A stretch of DNA of 60,708 nt, taken from Calditrichota bacterium. GTDB lineage: Bacteria > Calditrichota > Calditrichia > Calditrichales > J004. This document shows positions 35,923 through 45,466 of the stretch, piece by piece. The notes beneath the pieces were generated by a model that saw nothing but the letters and a program-made list of their open reading frames with translations, made no database searches and was not told the origin of the DNA. The stretch lies in assembly GCA_024277115.1 (NCBI GenBank), contig JAJRVW010000170.1:1-60708 (forward strand), given 5' to 3'. Positions within the stretch are counted from its first letter, which is position 1; each line of letters opens with the position of its first letter. The position numbers were made by a program, and so were the translations under genes.

Positions 35923-37128
35923 ATGCAAAATAAAATTGATATCGCTTTGACATTTCTAGTAACACTTCTACTTACGATTGGCTTGATTGCTGTTTATAGT
36001 GCAACAAGTTTTACTGGTGCACAAAGCAGTTATTTTCAGAAACAACTCATATTTGCAATTATTGGATTTACTTTGATGATCGTTGCAGCCTTTGTGCCTT
36101 TCAGGCTGATCCAAAGGGCCGCTTATCCTTTTTACGGAATATCGATCATCCTTTTGGTGCTTGTTTATTTTATTGGGGTAAAAGGATTTGGTGCAGAGCG
36201 CTGGTTGGCGATTGGGTCTCTAAAAATACAACCATCGGAAATAGCAAAATTAGCAACAATTATGGCCGTGGCAAAATATTTATCCATGCGTGATGTTAAA
36301 ATCAACAAACTAAAAGATTTTCTTATAGTTTTTGCGATCATAATTCTCCCCTTTATCCTTATTGTCCGCCAACCGGACCTTGGCACCTCTCTTGTTTTCG
36401 CAGCAATTTTAGTCCCCTTATTATTTTGGGCAGGGTTAAGGTGGTTTCCACTTTTTCTGATTATCACCCCCATATTTACAGTGCTTACCTCATTTAATAT
36501 AATTGCCCTGGTAATCTGGATGGTTATAATCCTGGCAATTTTATATTTTACAAAACAAAAAATAATAATAATGATTGCTGTTTTGCTCTTCCATCTTGGC
36601 GTCGGGCTTACCACACCCATGTTATGGGACCAGCTTAAGCCCTATCAAAAAAACCGCATCGTAACATTTATGAGTCCGGAGAAAGACCCGCGTGGCGCCG
36701 GGTATCAAATAATCCAAAGCCAGGTCGCCATTGGATCGGGTGGAATTTGGGGCAAAGGTTTTTTAAATGGGACACAAACGCATTTAAAATTTTTACCCGC
36801 ACAGCACACAGATTTTATTTTTTCGGTGATCGCTGAAGAATGGGGTTTTATAGGGGTAATTTTTGTTTTATCAATTTTTTTATTATTGCTCCTCTATCTC
36901 TTAAAACTTTCTTCATCGGTCCGGTCAACATTTTCTAGTATTACACTGATTGGTATTACAAGTGTTTTATTTTTTCATATCTTTGTAAATATTGGGATGA
37001 CGGTTGGCGTGGCACCGGTTACGGGGTTGCCATTACCATTTATCAGTTATGGCGGTTCTTTTTTACTGTCAATTATGCTTATGCTTGGCATCGTTCAAAA
37101 TATATCGTCCAATAAATTTTTAATCTGA
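35923..37128 (+). CDS. rodA: Rod shape-determining peptidoglycan polymerase RodA
   Basis: This 401-residue SEDS-family glycosyltransferase polymerises lipid II for the side wall. It has about ten membrane helices. Family signatures are LAIGSLKIQPSEIAKLATIM and VRQPDLGTSLVFAAI, followed by QSQVAIGSGGIWGKGFLNGT and HTDFIFSVIAEEWGFIGVIF, and PLPFISYGGSFLLS at the end. The start at 35923 is taken because GAG lies about eight bases upstream; ATG at 35911 is the alternative. It ends the elongation block. Confidence 0.96.
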   Translation: MQNKIDIALTFLVTLLLTIGLIAVYSATSFTGAQSSYFQKQLIFAIIGFTLMIVAAFVPFRLIQRAAYPFYGISIILLVLVYFIGVKGFGAERWLAIGSLKIQPSEIAKLATIMAVAKYLSMRDVKINKLKDFLIVFAIIILPFILIVRQPDLGTSLVFAAILVPLLFWAGLRWFPLFLIITPIFTVLTSFNIIALVIWMVIILAILYFTKQKIIIMIAVLLFHLGVGLTTPMLWDQLKPYQKNRIVTFMSPEKDPRGAGYQIIQSQVAIGSGGIWGKGFLNGTQTHLKFLPAQHTDFIFSVIAEEWGFIGVIFVLSIFLLLLLYLLKLSSSVRSTFSSITLIGITSVLFFHIFVNIGMTVGVAPVTGLPLPFISYGGSFLLSIMLMLGIVQNISSNKFLI

Positions 37129-37237
37129 TGAGGTCAGAAAAACAAGTTTTACATATTAGGCCTTTATGGGGAAATAATATTTAACTTTTCTATATTTTTT
37201 GATCCAAGTCCATTAAAAAAATAATATGAATAATAAA

Positions 37238-37266
37238 TTGATTTCATTGTAGTTAGGCCATAAATT
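37238..37266 (+). promoter_or_regulatory. Candidate promoter for the CpoB-like lipoprotein gene
   Basis: TTGATT (37238-37243) and TAAATT (37261-37266) are separated by 17 bases, 40 bases before the start codon. This is consistent with a housekeeping-sigma promoter. Confidence 0.4.
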
Positions 37267-37305
37267 TTTAAATTAATAAAAATTCAGAGCAAATGGAGGG
37301 GTTCC

Positions 37306-38139
37306 ATGAATATTCGTATGTTTAAGTCTATAGTAATTATTCTTTTTTCAATAATTTTATTCGCCGGGTGTGCCGGATCTCGTGAAGAAGGGGATGATTA
37401 TCTTTCTGAAGACGAAAAACAACAAAAAGAGCTTGATGATATTGAAGCATTATTGGGCATTTCTTCCGATGAATCTGATCAACAAAGTTCAGGGCAGGAA
37501 GCCGTTACTAGAACCGATGACTCCCAACAGAATGAAAGGCTTGATTTACTGGGTACCGATGAAATGATCGACAACTCCCAACCTGCGGCCATGAGCAGCG
37601 AGGAAGCTAAAAGGCTCGAAAAAAAGATCGCACGTTTAGAAGATCAAGTCCGTACAAAAGACAGGGCAATAGCCGACCTTAGCGCACAACTTACAGTACA
37701 GGAAGCCGAACTTAACAAACGCCCAAAATTTAGCCAGGGAACGAGCAACATTGTGAGTGATATTTCTATGGAAGAATATCAGTCGCGCTATGATGATGCC
37801 CGCGCTGAATTTGAAGCACGCAACTATCAGGCAGCCATCCAATTATTCGAATCTTTATTGGCAGCGAGCAGCTCGCACAGTTTATCGGACAATGCACAGT
37901 TTTGGATTGGAGAAAGTCATTATGCTTTAAGACAATATGATGCAGCGATAATAGACTTTGAAAAAGTTTTTACATTTACTAAGTCGAATAAAGCTGATGC
38001 TTCACAATTTAAGCTTGGGCTTTGTTACATCCGTAAGGGGGATACTAATAAGGCGCGGGAAGAGCTTGACAGATTAATTCGCAATTACCCCAATAGTGCC
38101 TACGCGGCAAAAGCAGAAACACTCTTGTCACAAATTTAG
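37306..38139 (+). CDS. TPR lipoprotein, CpoB/YbgF-like
   Basis: This 277-residue lipoprotein has a lipobox LFAGC (Cys near residue 22), a low-complexity acidic region, a coiled-coil segment at about 100-150 (EAKRLEKKIARLEDQVRTKD), and C-terminal tetratricopeptide repeats. The repeats are YDDARAEFEARNYQAAIQLF, ALRQYDAAIIDFEKVF and CYIRKGDTNKAREELDRLIR. The order coiled-coil then TPR is that of CpoB/YbgF, which coordinates wall synthesis with outer-membrane constriction through Tol-Pal. No Tol genes are adjacent. GGAGGGG precedes the ATG. It follows rodA and ends four bases into the convergent regulator. Confidence 0.85.
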   Translation: MNIRMFKSIVIILFSIILFAGCAGSREEGDDYLSEDEKQQKELDDIEALLGISSDESDQQSSGQEAVTRTDDSQQNERLDLLGTDEMIDNSQPAAMSSEEAKRLEKKIARLEDQVRTKDRAIADLSAQLTVQEAELNKRPKFSQGTSNIVSDISMEEYQSRYDDARAEFEARNYQAAIQLFESLLAASSSHSLSDNAQFWIGESHYALRQYDAAIIDFEKVFTFTKSNKADASQFKLGLCYIRKGDTNKAREELDRLIRNYPNSAYAAKAETLLSQI

Positions 38140-38357
38140 TGATTTAACACCATTTCAATTCTTTCCGGAGAGAAAGATTGTTCATATAAATCTACGATTC
38201 TAATGAGACGGCGTATTCCATAAGGTGTTAGTTTTGGAAGGCGTCCGTCTTGGATTGTGGAAACCAACCCCATATTTATAAATTTATCTACCAAGGCCTC
38301 ACTAACTTTTAAAGAATTTGCAGCGTCCGAAATGCTCACTAAATGAGAATTCTGCAT
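38136..38357 (-). CDS. Small MerR-like helix-turn-helix protein
   Basis: This 73-residue protein consists only of a MerR-type winged-helix region: LVSISDAANSLKVSEALVDK (HTH), the wing turn STIQDGRLPKLTPYG, and the helix IRRLIRIVDLYEQSFSPERI. It lacks an effector-binding domain, so it may act as a small DNA-binding or partner protein. GGGAGGT before the ATG is a strong ribosome-binding site, which supports a real gene. A dyad lies upstream at 38449-38473. It is between the elongation and division blocks, so it may regulate either, but this is only position. Confidence 0.75.
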   Translation of the reverse strand: MQNSHLVSISDAANSLKVSEALVDKFINMGLVSTIQDGRLPKLTPYGIRRLIRIVDLYEQSFSPERIEMVLNH

Positions 38358-38448
38358 ACTACCTCCCTGTAAGTAATATTGTAGTCTATTTCTGGGTTAT
38401 AGTAAAAACATATCGGTAGGCGAGCTAAAAGATTTAGAACTTTTCCCG

Positions 38449-38473
38449 TTTTGGTAAAAAATATTTACCAAAA
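38449..38473. promoter_or_regulatory. 10-bp inverted repeat, candidate operator of the MerR-like gene
   Basis: TTTTGGTAAA and TTTACCAAAA are a perfect dyad with a 5-base spacer, 92 bases upstream of the MerR-like start. MerR-family regulators typically bind such dyads. It could also be a hairpin in the leader. Confidence 0.5.
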
Positions 38474-38504
38474 TTGCAAGACTTTAAAGTATCACTTTAA
38501 AAAA

Positions 38505-38532
38505 GGAAGGTGCACGGGAGAGAGCACCTTCC
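38505..38532 (-). terminator. Rho-independent terminator of the dcw cluster after ftsZ
   Basis: On the minus strand GGAAGGTGC pairs with GCACCTTCC (perfect 9 bp, 10-base loop), followed by a T-run. It lies just after the ftsZ stop at 38548 and before the MerR-like gene. Confidence 0.85.
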
Positions 38533-38547
38533 CAAAGCAGATCTTAA

Positions 38548-39750
38548 TTAATCGATCTGTTTTCTAAGAAATGTTGGAATGTCCAAATTATCAATTTTAT
38601 CGGGGACCTCCATCGTCTCATTTAGTTCAAATATTTGCGCGTGCCCACGTCTCGCTACTGGGTCAAGCTTTACATTTTCTCTTTTATAGGTAGGCTTATC
38701 AAGCTCCCGGAAATCATTTGGTGTAAAGTCATCTGCTGTTTGTAGCGGGATGCGTTCTTTTTTGGGTTTCTGCAATTGGTCTGCAAGCTGAGCATCCTTA
38801 TTAAAACCTGTTGCAATCACCGTAACCCTTATGTCATCTTTCATATCATCGTCAATAACCATACCCCAAATTACATTGGCGCCATCTCCCGATACTTGCT
38901 GAATATGTGTGGCCGCTTCGCCAACCTCAAACATAGAAAGCGAAGAACCACCGGTAATATTAATTAAAACACCGCGCGCACCGCTAATTTCGGCGCCATC
39001 TAAAAGTGGACTGGTGGTTGCCTGTTCGGCCGCGGCCACTGCACGGTTTTCACCGCTTGCAATTCCACTGCCCATAAGCGCATCACCCATTCCGGACATG
39101 ATTGTTTTAATATCTGCAAAATCCAGGTTCACATAACCGTGGATATTTATTAAATCCGAGATGCTGCGTGTGGCCTCAAGTAAAATAGAATCCACTGTTT
39201 TAAAAGCATCAATAACAGATGTGTTTTTATCAATAATCGAAAATATCCGATCGTTGGGGATTACCAACATTGTATCAACACGTTCCCTAAGATTGTTGTG
39301 TCCGCGTTCCGCATTTCGGAGACGGACAGGCCCTTCGAAGGCAAAAGGCATGGTTGTAATCCCAACTGTTAACGCGCCCAAATCTTTAGCAATCTCAGCG
39401 ACAATTGGCGCAGCACCGGTTCCCGTTCCGCCACCCATCCCACAGGTCACAAAAACCATATCTGCACCGGTAAGCGCATTGATGACAAGCTCTTTATCTT
39501 CTTCAATAGCCTCCAGACCAAAATCCGGATTAGCTCCGGCACCCAATCCTTTTGTAAGGGATTTTCCAATTTGAATCTTATTCAATGCTTTGTTTTTATC
39601 AAGGTCCTGTGCATCCGTATTTACCACAATAAATTCCACACCGGATAGCCCGGCCTCTATCATACCATTAATAGCGTTGCCACCAGCGCCACCAACACCA
39701 ACTACCTTTATCTTTGCAGTCTGTTCTGCAAGTGAGTCAAATTGTATCAT
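38548..39750 (-). CDS. ftsZ: Cell division protein FtsZ
   Basis: This 400-residue tubulin homologue forms the Z-ring at mid-cell. It has the GTP-binding signature GGGTGTGAAP near 110, and VVGVGGAGGNAINGMI near 16. The synergy loop region is NLDFADIKTIMSGMGDALMG. The flexible linker ends in a conserved tail DIPTFLRKQID, the FtsA-binding peptide. It is the last gene of the dcw run, with ftsA 29 bases upstream, and a terminator follows. Start ATG at 39750. Confidence 0.98.
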   Translation of the reverse strand: MIQFDSLAEQTAKIKVVGVGGAGGNAINGMIEAGLSGVEFIVVNTDAQDLDKNKALNKIQIGKSLTKGLGAGANPDFGLEAIEEDKELVINALTGADMVFVTCGMGGGTGTGAAPIVAEIAKDLGALTVGITTMPFAFEGPVRLRNAERGHNNLRERVDTMLVIPNDRIFSIIDKNTSVIDAFKTVDSILLEATRSISDLINIHGYVNLDFADIKTIMSGMGDALMGSGIASGENRAVAAAEQATTSPLLDGAEISGARGVLINITGGSSLSMFEVGEAATHIQQVSGDGANVIWGMVIDDDMKDDIRVTVIATGFNKDAQLADQLQKPKKERIPLQTADDFTPNDFRELDKPTYKRENVKLDPVARRGHAQIFELNETMEVPDKIDNLDIPTFLRKQID

Positions 39751-39779
39751 TATAATTCTCCCGATTTTGTGATACGTTG

Positions 39780-41015
39780 TTATTTAAATAAATTTTCTAT
39801 AAATGAGCGCAGGCGATCTAAAATCCAGTTAAACCCCAATTTGTCGCCCTCATCAATTTCGTTTTCAAATTTTAAAGCAAACTGTATAAGCCCTACACCC
39901 GTCGCATACATTGGGCTGTCAACACTTTCCACCAAGCCACCGCTTACAATGGGTTTACCGATTTTTACAGGAATCCCGGTCACGCGTTCGGCCAACTCGA
40001 CGATACCTTCCAATAATGCCGCGCCTCCGGTGATTACAATCCCGGCACCCAAAAATTCTACTATTTTAGATTTTTCCATCTCTTTCACGGCCAGCTGTAA
40101 CATTTCTTCCATACGCGGCTGGATAATCCCGGATAATAATACACGCGATACTTCACGGTCTTTTCTCCCGCCAACTCCGGCCACTTTTATTAACTCATCT
40201 GTATCAATTAGAGATTGCATCGCCACACCATATTTCTTTTTGATGATTTCGGCCTGTTCTGCCGATGTACGCAAACCTTGTGAAATATCATTTGTAAGAT
40301 GTTGGCCACCGAGCCCTATAACCGAGGTATAACGGACACTACCATCAAATATCATGGCGATATCTGTTGTACCGCCACCAATATCAATAATGGCCACACC
40401 GAGTTCACGTTCATCAGCGCCCAATACGGCAAGACTGGATGCATACGGTTCCAATACGATATCCGCCACTTCATAGCCCGCCTCATGGATACAATTTACT
40501 ATGTTTTGAGCCGAAGCCGCGGCACCGGTCACAATATGCACTTCTGCCTCCAGGCGCGTTCCTGCCATACCCACAGGATTCTTAATACCATCCTGTTCGT
40601 CCACAACATATTCCTGAGGGAGTACATGTAAAATTTCCCGGTCCATCGGCAAGGCAATCGCTTTTGCCGCATCAATCACTCGTTCGACATCTTCTTCGGT
40701 GATAATTTTATCCTTGCTGCTAACTGCGATAACACCCTTGCTGTTTATGGAGCGGATATGGTCGCCAGCAATGCCCGCATACACGTGTGTAATTTTATGG
40801 CCGGCCATTAGTTCAGCATCAACAATCGCCTTTTTGATGGAAACAATCGTCTTGCGGATATTGATAACCACGCCCCGTCTTAAACCATCCGAAACCGCTT
40901 GGCCCACGCCGATAATATCAAGCTGGCCATATTCATCCCGACGGCCAACCACTGCCGCAATTTTTGTCGTCCCGATATCCAGGCCAACGATGATGTCATT
41001 ATTTTTCATATTCAT
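39780..41015 (-). CDS. ftsA: Cell division protein FtsA
   Basis: This 411-residue actin-like protein anchors FtsZ to the membrane and recruits later division proteins. ATPase motifs are DIIVGLDIGTTKIAAVVGRR and AIIDIGGGTTDIAMI, with GIVITGGAALLEGIVELAER. The 1C domain is in HKITHVYAGIAGDHIRSINS. The C-terminal amphipathic helix (LDRLRSFIENLFK) is the membrane-targeting sequence. The ATG at 41015 or the one 6 bases later is possible. It is 12 bases after ftsQ. Confidence 0.97.
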   Translation of the reverse strand: MNMKNNDIIVGLDIGTTKIAAVVGRRDEYGQLDIIGVGQAVSDGLRRGVVINIRKTIVSIKKAIVDAELMAGHKITHVYAGIAGDHIRSINSKGVIAVSSKDKIITEEDVERVIDAAKAIALPMDREILHVLPQEYVVDEQDGIKNPVGMAGTRLEAEVHIVTGAAASAQNIVNCIHEAGYEVADIVLEPYASSLAVLGADERELGVAIIDIGGGTTDIAMIFDGSVRYTSVIGLGGQHLTNDISQGLRTSAEQAEIIKKKYGVAMQSLIDTDELIKVAGVGGRKDREVSRVLLSGIIQPRMEEMLQLAVKEMEKSKIVEFLGAGIVITGGAALLEGIVELAERVTGIPVKIGKPIVSGGLVESVDSPMYATGVGLIQFALKFENEIDEGDKLGFNWILDRLRSFIENLFK

Positions 41016-41027
41016 ACCTAGTAAAAT

Positions 41028-41816
41028 CTATACCTTGTTTTCCTTTATGACGATCTGGCCCTTAAAGCGCACATCCACATAATTTAGTTTGTCAATTTTT
41101 TCATAATCCAGATAATCTTTTAAATAGCGCGCCGCAATAAATAATTGCTCCTGGTAATTTTCCTTATCAATGCGTATTACCGCTTTACAACCAGCCAGGC
41201 CAACCGCAACATAGTCATCATTACTAAAATCCAAATCCGAAATCATCTCACGCAAAGGCATCTCCACCAGGGAGGCATAACGGGCAATTTCTACGGCCTT
41301 TTTAGCTAATGGCGAGATCGTTTCTGCGCCTTGTATGCCTAATTTTTCTTTGATTCCGCGTATCACCGGTAAATCCCACCGAATATTTTTTTGGGGCACT
41401 GGCAAGATATAATTTTCCCGGTCAATCATATTTAATCCGCGACCATAAATAAATGCCACGGGCTTGCGTTCCGTAATTTTTATCCGCAATGTGGATGGCA
41501 AACTATAGGCCGCGCTTACCGATCTGATATAAGGAGATGACTTTAAAGTTTTGCCAACTTCCGAAGCGCTTATCTCCAATAATTTTTTACCATTTTTTAA
41601 GCCGAGCATTTTCAAAACTTCTTGTTCAGATAAAATCTTGTTACCCGTTAAATGAATATCGGCAAGTTCAAAACGGGATAATTTATCCTGTAAATGTGCA
41701 TTAAGGGTTTTATAGCCAAATGCCAAGGCCGACATGATAAGAACAATCACCAGATAAAGAATCAGCGCCTTCGCAGGTTTTTTCTTCTTTTTCTTCTTAT
41801 ATTTAATTTTTGTCAT
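41028..41816 (-). CDS. ftsQ: Cell division protein FtsQ
   Basis: This 262-residue bitopic protein has a very basic N-terminus (KIKYKKKKKKKPAK), one membrane segment (LILYLVIVLIMSALAFGY) and a POTRA domain. The POTRA domain starts FELADIHLTGNKILSEQEVL, and the FtsQ domain includes LRIKITERKPVAFIYGRGLN. It organises the FtsB-FtsL complex at the septum. It overlaps murC by 14 bases. Its place between murC and ftsA, with no murB or ddl between, is notable for the dcw cluster. Confidence 0.92.
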   Translation of the reverse strand: MTKIKYKKKKKKKPAKALILYLVIVLIMSALAFGYKTLNAHLQDKLSRFELADIHLTGNKILSEQEVLKMLGLKNGKKLLEISASEVGKTLKSSPYIRSVSAAYSLPSTLRIKITERKPVAFIYGRGLNMIDRENYILPVPQKNIRWDLPVIRGIKEKLGIQGAETISPLAKKAVEIARYASLVEMPLREMISDLDFSNDDYVAVGLAGCKAVIRIDKENYQEQLFIAARYLKDYLDYEKIDKLNYVDVRFKGQIVIKENKV

Positions 41817-43179
41817 TTCCGGCCTTCCTTTTTAATGCTTCTTCCCCATATTTCCAGATATCGCCTGCTCCCATAGTTAAAACAAGATCGCCTGGTTTTA
41901 ACGATGCAGCTATCTGACCGGTTAATTTTGCATTATCCGCGACATATTCAACATCACCGGAAATTTCAGAAGCAATCATCGCAGATGTAATACCTGCCAT
42001 GGGTTTCTCACGTGCCGGATAAATTTCGGCAAGGATTGTTTTATCTGCCAGGCTCAAAGCCGCGGCAAATTCTTTATAAAAATCGCGTGTCCGGCTAAAT
42101 AAATGTGGCTGAAAAACCACGACCAACCGGTTTGCCCACCCGGCTTTGGCTGCTTTAATGGTTGCCTCAACTTCGCTTGGGTGATGCGCGTAATCATCAT
42201 AAAACAGTATCCCATCGATCTCGCCTTTAAACTCGAAACGGCGCTGAACCCCTTTAAAATCGGCCAGCGAATTAGCTATTTTCTCCAAAGAAATATCCAG
42301 CTCCAGGCCAATGGTGATTGCCGCCAGGGCATTGCTGATATTATGATTGCCAGGCAATTGCAAACTAATTGATGTCTTTTTATGGCCATGTAAATACAAA
42401 TCAAAAAAAGTTTTACCCTTTTCAAACCGAGTGTTTTGTGCCCGTACATCGGCCAAATCAGACAATCCATACGTGATAGTGTTTGTATTGATTTTATTTT
42501 TTAATGCCACAACATTTGCATGGTCCGCACATAAAATGGACAGGCCATCAAAAGAAGTTTGGTTGCTAAATTGTAAAAATGTTTTTTTCAAATCATCCAA
42601 CCCGCTATAAATATCCAGATGGTCTTCTTCCAAACTTGTAATCACCGAAATTAACGGGTGAAGCGCCAAAAAAGAACGGTCATATTCATCGGCTTCTGCC
42701 ACAAAGTATTGCCCATTGCCCAAGCGTGCATTGGTTTGCAAGTTTTGCATTTTACCGCCAACCACAACTGTTGGATCCAGCCCGGCATCAATCAAAAGTT
42801 GCCCGGTCATGGAGGTCGTAGTCGTTTTGCCATGCGTACCGGCAATGGCGATGCCCTCTTTTTTTTGCATCAACTGCCCCAACATTTCTGCCCGCCGGAT
42901 AGTCGGGATATTTTTATCCGCTGCCAGCATCATCTCCGGGTTTTCTCTGGGTACGGCCGAGCTAAAAACAACCAAATCCACATTTTTAATATTCTCTTTG
43001 GCATGCCCCTTAAACACCTCGATGCCGCGCGATTTTAGGTATGCCGTGGTTGCGGTTTCTTCCCGATCGGAGCCGCTTACCCGGTGGCCCATATTAACCA
43101 GGATATCCGCAAGGCCGCTCATCCCCGCGCCGCCAATACCTATAAAGTGAATTTTCTTTTTGTTTTTTTGTAAGCTCAT
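41803..43179 (-). CDS. murC: UDP-N-acetylmuramate-L-alanine ligase
   Basis: This 458-residue Mur ligase adds L-Ala to UDP-MurNAc with ATP. It has the Rossmann-like start HFIGIGGAGMSGLADILVNM, the P-loop GIAIAGTHGKTTTTSMTGQL and the motif YDDYAHHPSEVEATIKAAK. The UDP-binding, ATP and C-terminal domains are in the usual order and length. It starts 3 bases after murG and overlaps ftsQ. No murB or ddl follows, although they are often here. Confidence 0.96.
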   Translation of the reverse strand: MSLQKNKKKIHFIGIGGAGMSGLADILVNMGHRVSGSDREETATTAYLKSRGIEVFKGHAKENIKNVDLVVFSSAVPRENPEMMLAADKNIPTIRRAEMLGQLMQKKEGIAIAGTHGKTTTTSMTGQLLIDAGLDPTVVVGGKMQNLQTNARLGNGQYFVAEADEYDRSFLALHPLISVITSLEEDHLDIYSGLDDLKKTFLQFSNQTSFDGLSILCADHANVVALKNKINTNTITYGLSDLADVRAQNTRFEKGKTFFDLYLHGHKKTSISLQLPGNHNISNALAAITIGLELDISLEKIANSLADFKGVQRRFEFKGEIDGILFYDDYAHHPSEVEATIKAAKAGWANRLVVVFQPHLFSRTRDFYKEFAAALSLADKTILAEIYPAREKPMAGITSAMIASEISGDVEYVADNAKLTGQIAASLKPGDLVLTMGAGDIWKYGEEALKRKAGNDKN

Positions 43180-43182
43180 TTT

Positions 43183-44295
43183 TTAATTTTCTGTTTGTAG
43201 CAGTTTCTTAATTTCATTTACGATTTGTGCGCTGGCGCCCGGTTGTGCTTCCTTAGCAAGGTTGGTTTTCATCTGTTGTAATTGATCCGGATTATCCAAC
43301 CAAAAAGTAATCTGAGAATTTATTTGCTCCGCCAAATTTTCATTGTCTTCCACAAGTATGGCCGCATCTTTCTCCATCATGGCTTTGGCATTTTTAAACT
43401 GATGGTTGCCCGCCGCACTTTTTAAGGGCACTAACATTGCCGGTAATTTTGCAAGGGCCAATTCCGAAATACTCATCGCGCCGGCCCTGCAAACAGCACA
43501 TTCCGAAATGGCATAAGCTGCCCACATATCATTTATAAAAGGTTTTATAATTACATTTTCAGGATTAAAGCTATCCAGCCATTTTGAATACATTTTATAC
43601 TGAAGCTGCCCTGTTTGCCATAAAAGTTGCACACCTTGCAGTAAACCAAATTTTTCCAACCCGATTTTAACCGCCCGGTTTATGGAGGCCGCGCCCTGAC
43701 TTCCCCCAAAAACCAGAATAGTTTTAAGGTTTTCGCTGAGGCCAAGTTCTTTTAAAAATTCTGTCTTGTCCTTAATCTTTTCCGGCACAATTACAGGATT
43801 GCCACAAACAATCGTTTTACTCTCTTTAGCCAGAAACTTTTTAGCCTCTTCATAAGCAATAAAAATTGCCCGCGCATCCTTGGCCAACAGCCGTGTCGTG
43901 ACCCCGGGAAAACTGTTCTGCTCCTGAATAAATACAGGGAGATTTAATTTAACGGCCATTTTTAAAACCGGTCCCATCACATAACCGCCGGTACCAATCA
44001 CCAAATCCGGCTTAAATTGTTTTAGGACTTTCCGGCTTTTTAGCAAGCTCACCAGTAGACGAAACGGAAATAGAAAATTTTGGATGCTAAAACGCCTTTG
44101 GAAACCACGAATATTTAAAAGAACAAGTTTATAGCCACGCTCCGGGACTTTTATCGCTTCAATCCCTTTTTTTGTACCAAAAAACAAAAACTCACACGCG
44201 CCTTCTTTTTCAAATTGTGCGGCAAGGTTAAATGCCGGATACAAATGCCCGGCCGTACCACCGCCCGCAAAAACAATCCGAAGGCTTTTTTGCAT
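43183..44295 (-). CDS. murG: UDP-GlcNAc:lipid I transferase MurG
   Basis: This 370-residue GT-B enzyme adds GlcNAc to lipid I, making lipid II on the cytoplasmic face. N-terminal IVFAGGGTAGHLYPAFNLA is the glycine-rich signature. VIGTGGYVMGPVLKMA, VFGGSQGAASINRAVKIGLE and CRAGAMSISELALAKLPAML complete the family pattern. Its start overlaps the ftsW stop (TAATG). Confidence 0.96.
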   Translation of the reverse strand: MQKSLRIVFAGGGTAGHLYPAFNLAAQFEKEGACEFLFFGTKKGIEAIKVPERGYKLVLLNIRGFQRRFSIQNFLFPFRLLVSLLKSRKVLKQFKPDLVIGTGGYVMGPVLKMAVKLNLPVFIQEQNSFPGVTTRLLAKDARAIFIAYEEAKKFLAKESKTIVCGNPVIVPEKIKDKTEFLKELGLSENLKTILVFGGSQGAASINRAVKIGLEKFGLLQGVQLLWQTGQLQYKMYSKWLDSFNPENVIIKPFINDMWAAYAISECAVCRAGAMSISELALAKLPAMLVPLKSAAGNHQFKNAKAMMEKDAAILVEDNENLAEQINSQITFWLDNPDQLQQMKTNLAKEAQPGASAQIVNEIKKLLQTEN

Positions 44296-45466
44296 TAATC
44301 TACCTCGATAATTGCTGAGCCCAAACGGCCATGCGGACCTGAACTATTACCGGTCATCTCGAAACTACCATGCCTTACATGGCGCGAGATGTTTAATAAA
44401 ATCCCCATGCTGATCCCCAGAAAAATCATGTGCGAACCACCGTAACTTATAAAAGGCATCGGCAGCCCGGTTGCCGGGAATAAATTGCTGACCACGGCCA
44501 CATTTGTAAAAGCATACAAAACAATATTCAGGGTAATCCCCAAAGCTAAAAACTGTCCAAATCCATCCGGCGCGTTTTGGCAATACGCAGGCCACGCACA
44601 AGGATCACGACAAATAAAATCAAAATTAGGGATGTACCAATAAAACCAAACTCTTCGCCAATAATCGAGAAAATAAAATCTGTGTGCGAATCGGGCAGAA
44701 AGAAAAGTTTTTGTTTACTCTCACCCATGCCATTGCCGAAAATCCCGCCACGGCCAATACCAATAATGGATTGTTTTACCTGGTGTGCCGCCAGCATTGG
44801 ATCGCTTAAACTGTGCAGCCAATCGGTGATACGGCGCATTTGGTAATTGCTGCCATTGATTAGCATGAACAAAACCGGTGGCACAAACGCAAAAGAGGTA
44901 TAAAGCAGATAGCTTTGCCTTACCCTGCTTACAAAGAGCATGATGGCAGCAATCCCGGCAATCATAACCGTAGTGCTTAAATCCGGCTGGATAAAAATCA
45001 AAAACAAAACCATGCCTAAAATGGAGTAAATGGGCAGTAAAAATTCTTTAAATTCCATCCGCGCCACATCTTTATGCGAAAGTTTGAAAGCAAGAAAAAT
45101 GATCACGCCGATTTTTGCAATCTCCGATGGCTGAAAACTCATTGCCCCGACACTAAACCACCGTGTGGCACCGTTGATTGTCCGCCCAAAAAAGAGAACA
45201 CCCATTAAAACGAGAATTGTAAAACCGATGAGTATAAACGGAATTTTATTTTCCATCAGTTTTTTATAATCTTTTCCCGAAATCCAAACCATCAGTGTCA
45301 GGCTAATCACACTCCACACAATCTGTTTTACAAAAATGTAAATCAACGAGCCGTACGTTGCCTTTGCATACATAGAGCTGGCGCTAAAAACCATCAACTG
45401 TCCAAGCATGATCAGCACAACCACAGTCCCGGCCAAAACGACATCTACTTTGTTAACGTTTTTCAT
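44295..45466 (-). pseudogene. ftsW: Septal peptidoglycan polymerase FtsW, broken by one missing base
   Basis: FtsW is the SEDS glycosyltransferase of the divisome. The first frame (45466-44546) covers most of the protein, with MSFQPSEIAKIGVIIFLAFK, IFIQPDLSTTVMIAGI, QSIIGIGRGGIFGNGMGESK and HTDFIFSIIGEEFGFIGTSL. It stops after AKTRRMDLDSF. Restoring one base in the C-run at plus-strand 44569-44570 gives KTRPDGFGQFLALGITLNIV and joins GLPMPFISYGGSHMIFLGIS in the second frame. The repaired protein is 390 residues, a normal FtsW. It overlaps murD by four bases and murG by one. Because FtsW is essential in most bacteria, sequencing error is the leading explanation. Confidence 0.95.
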
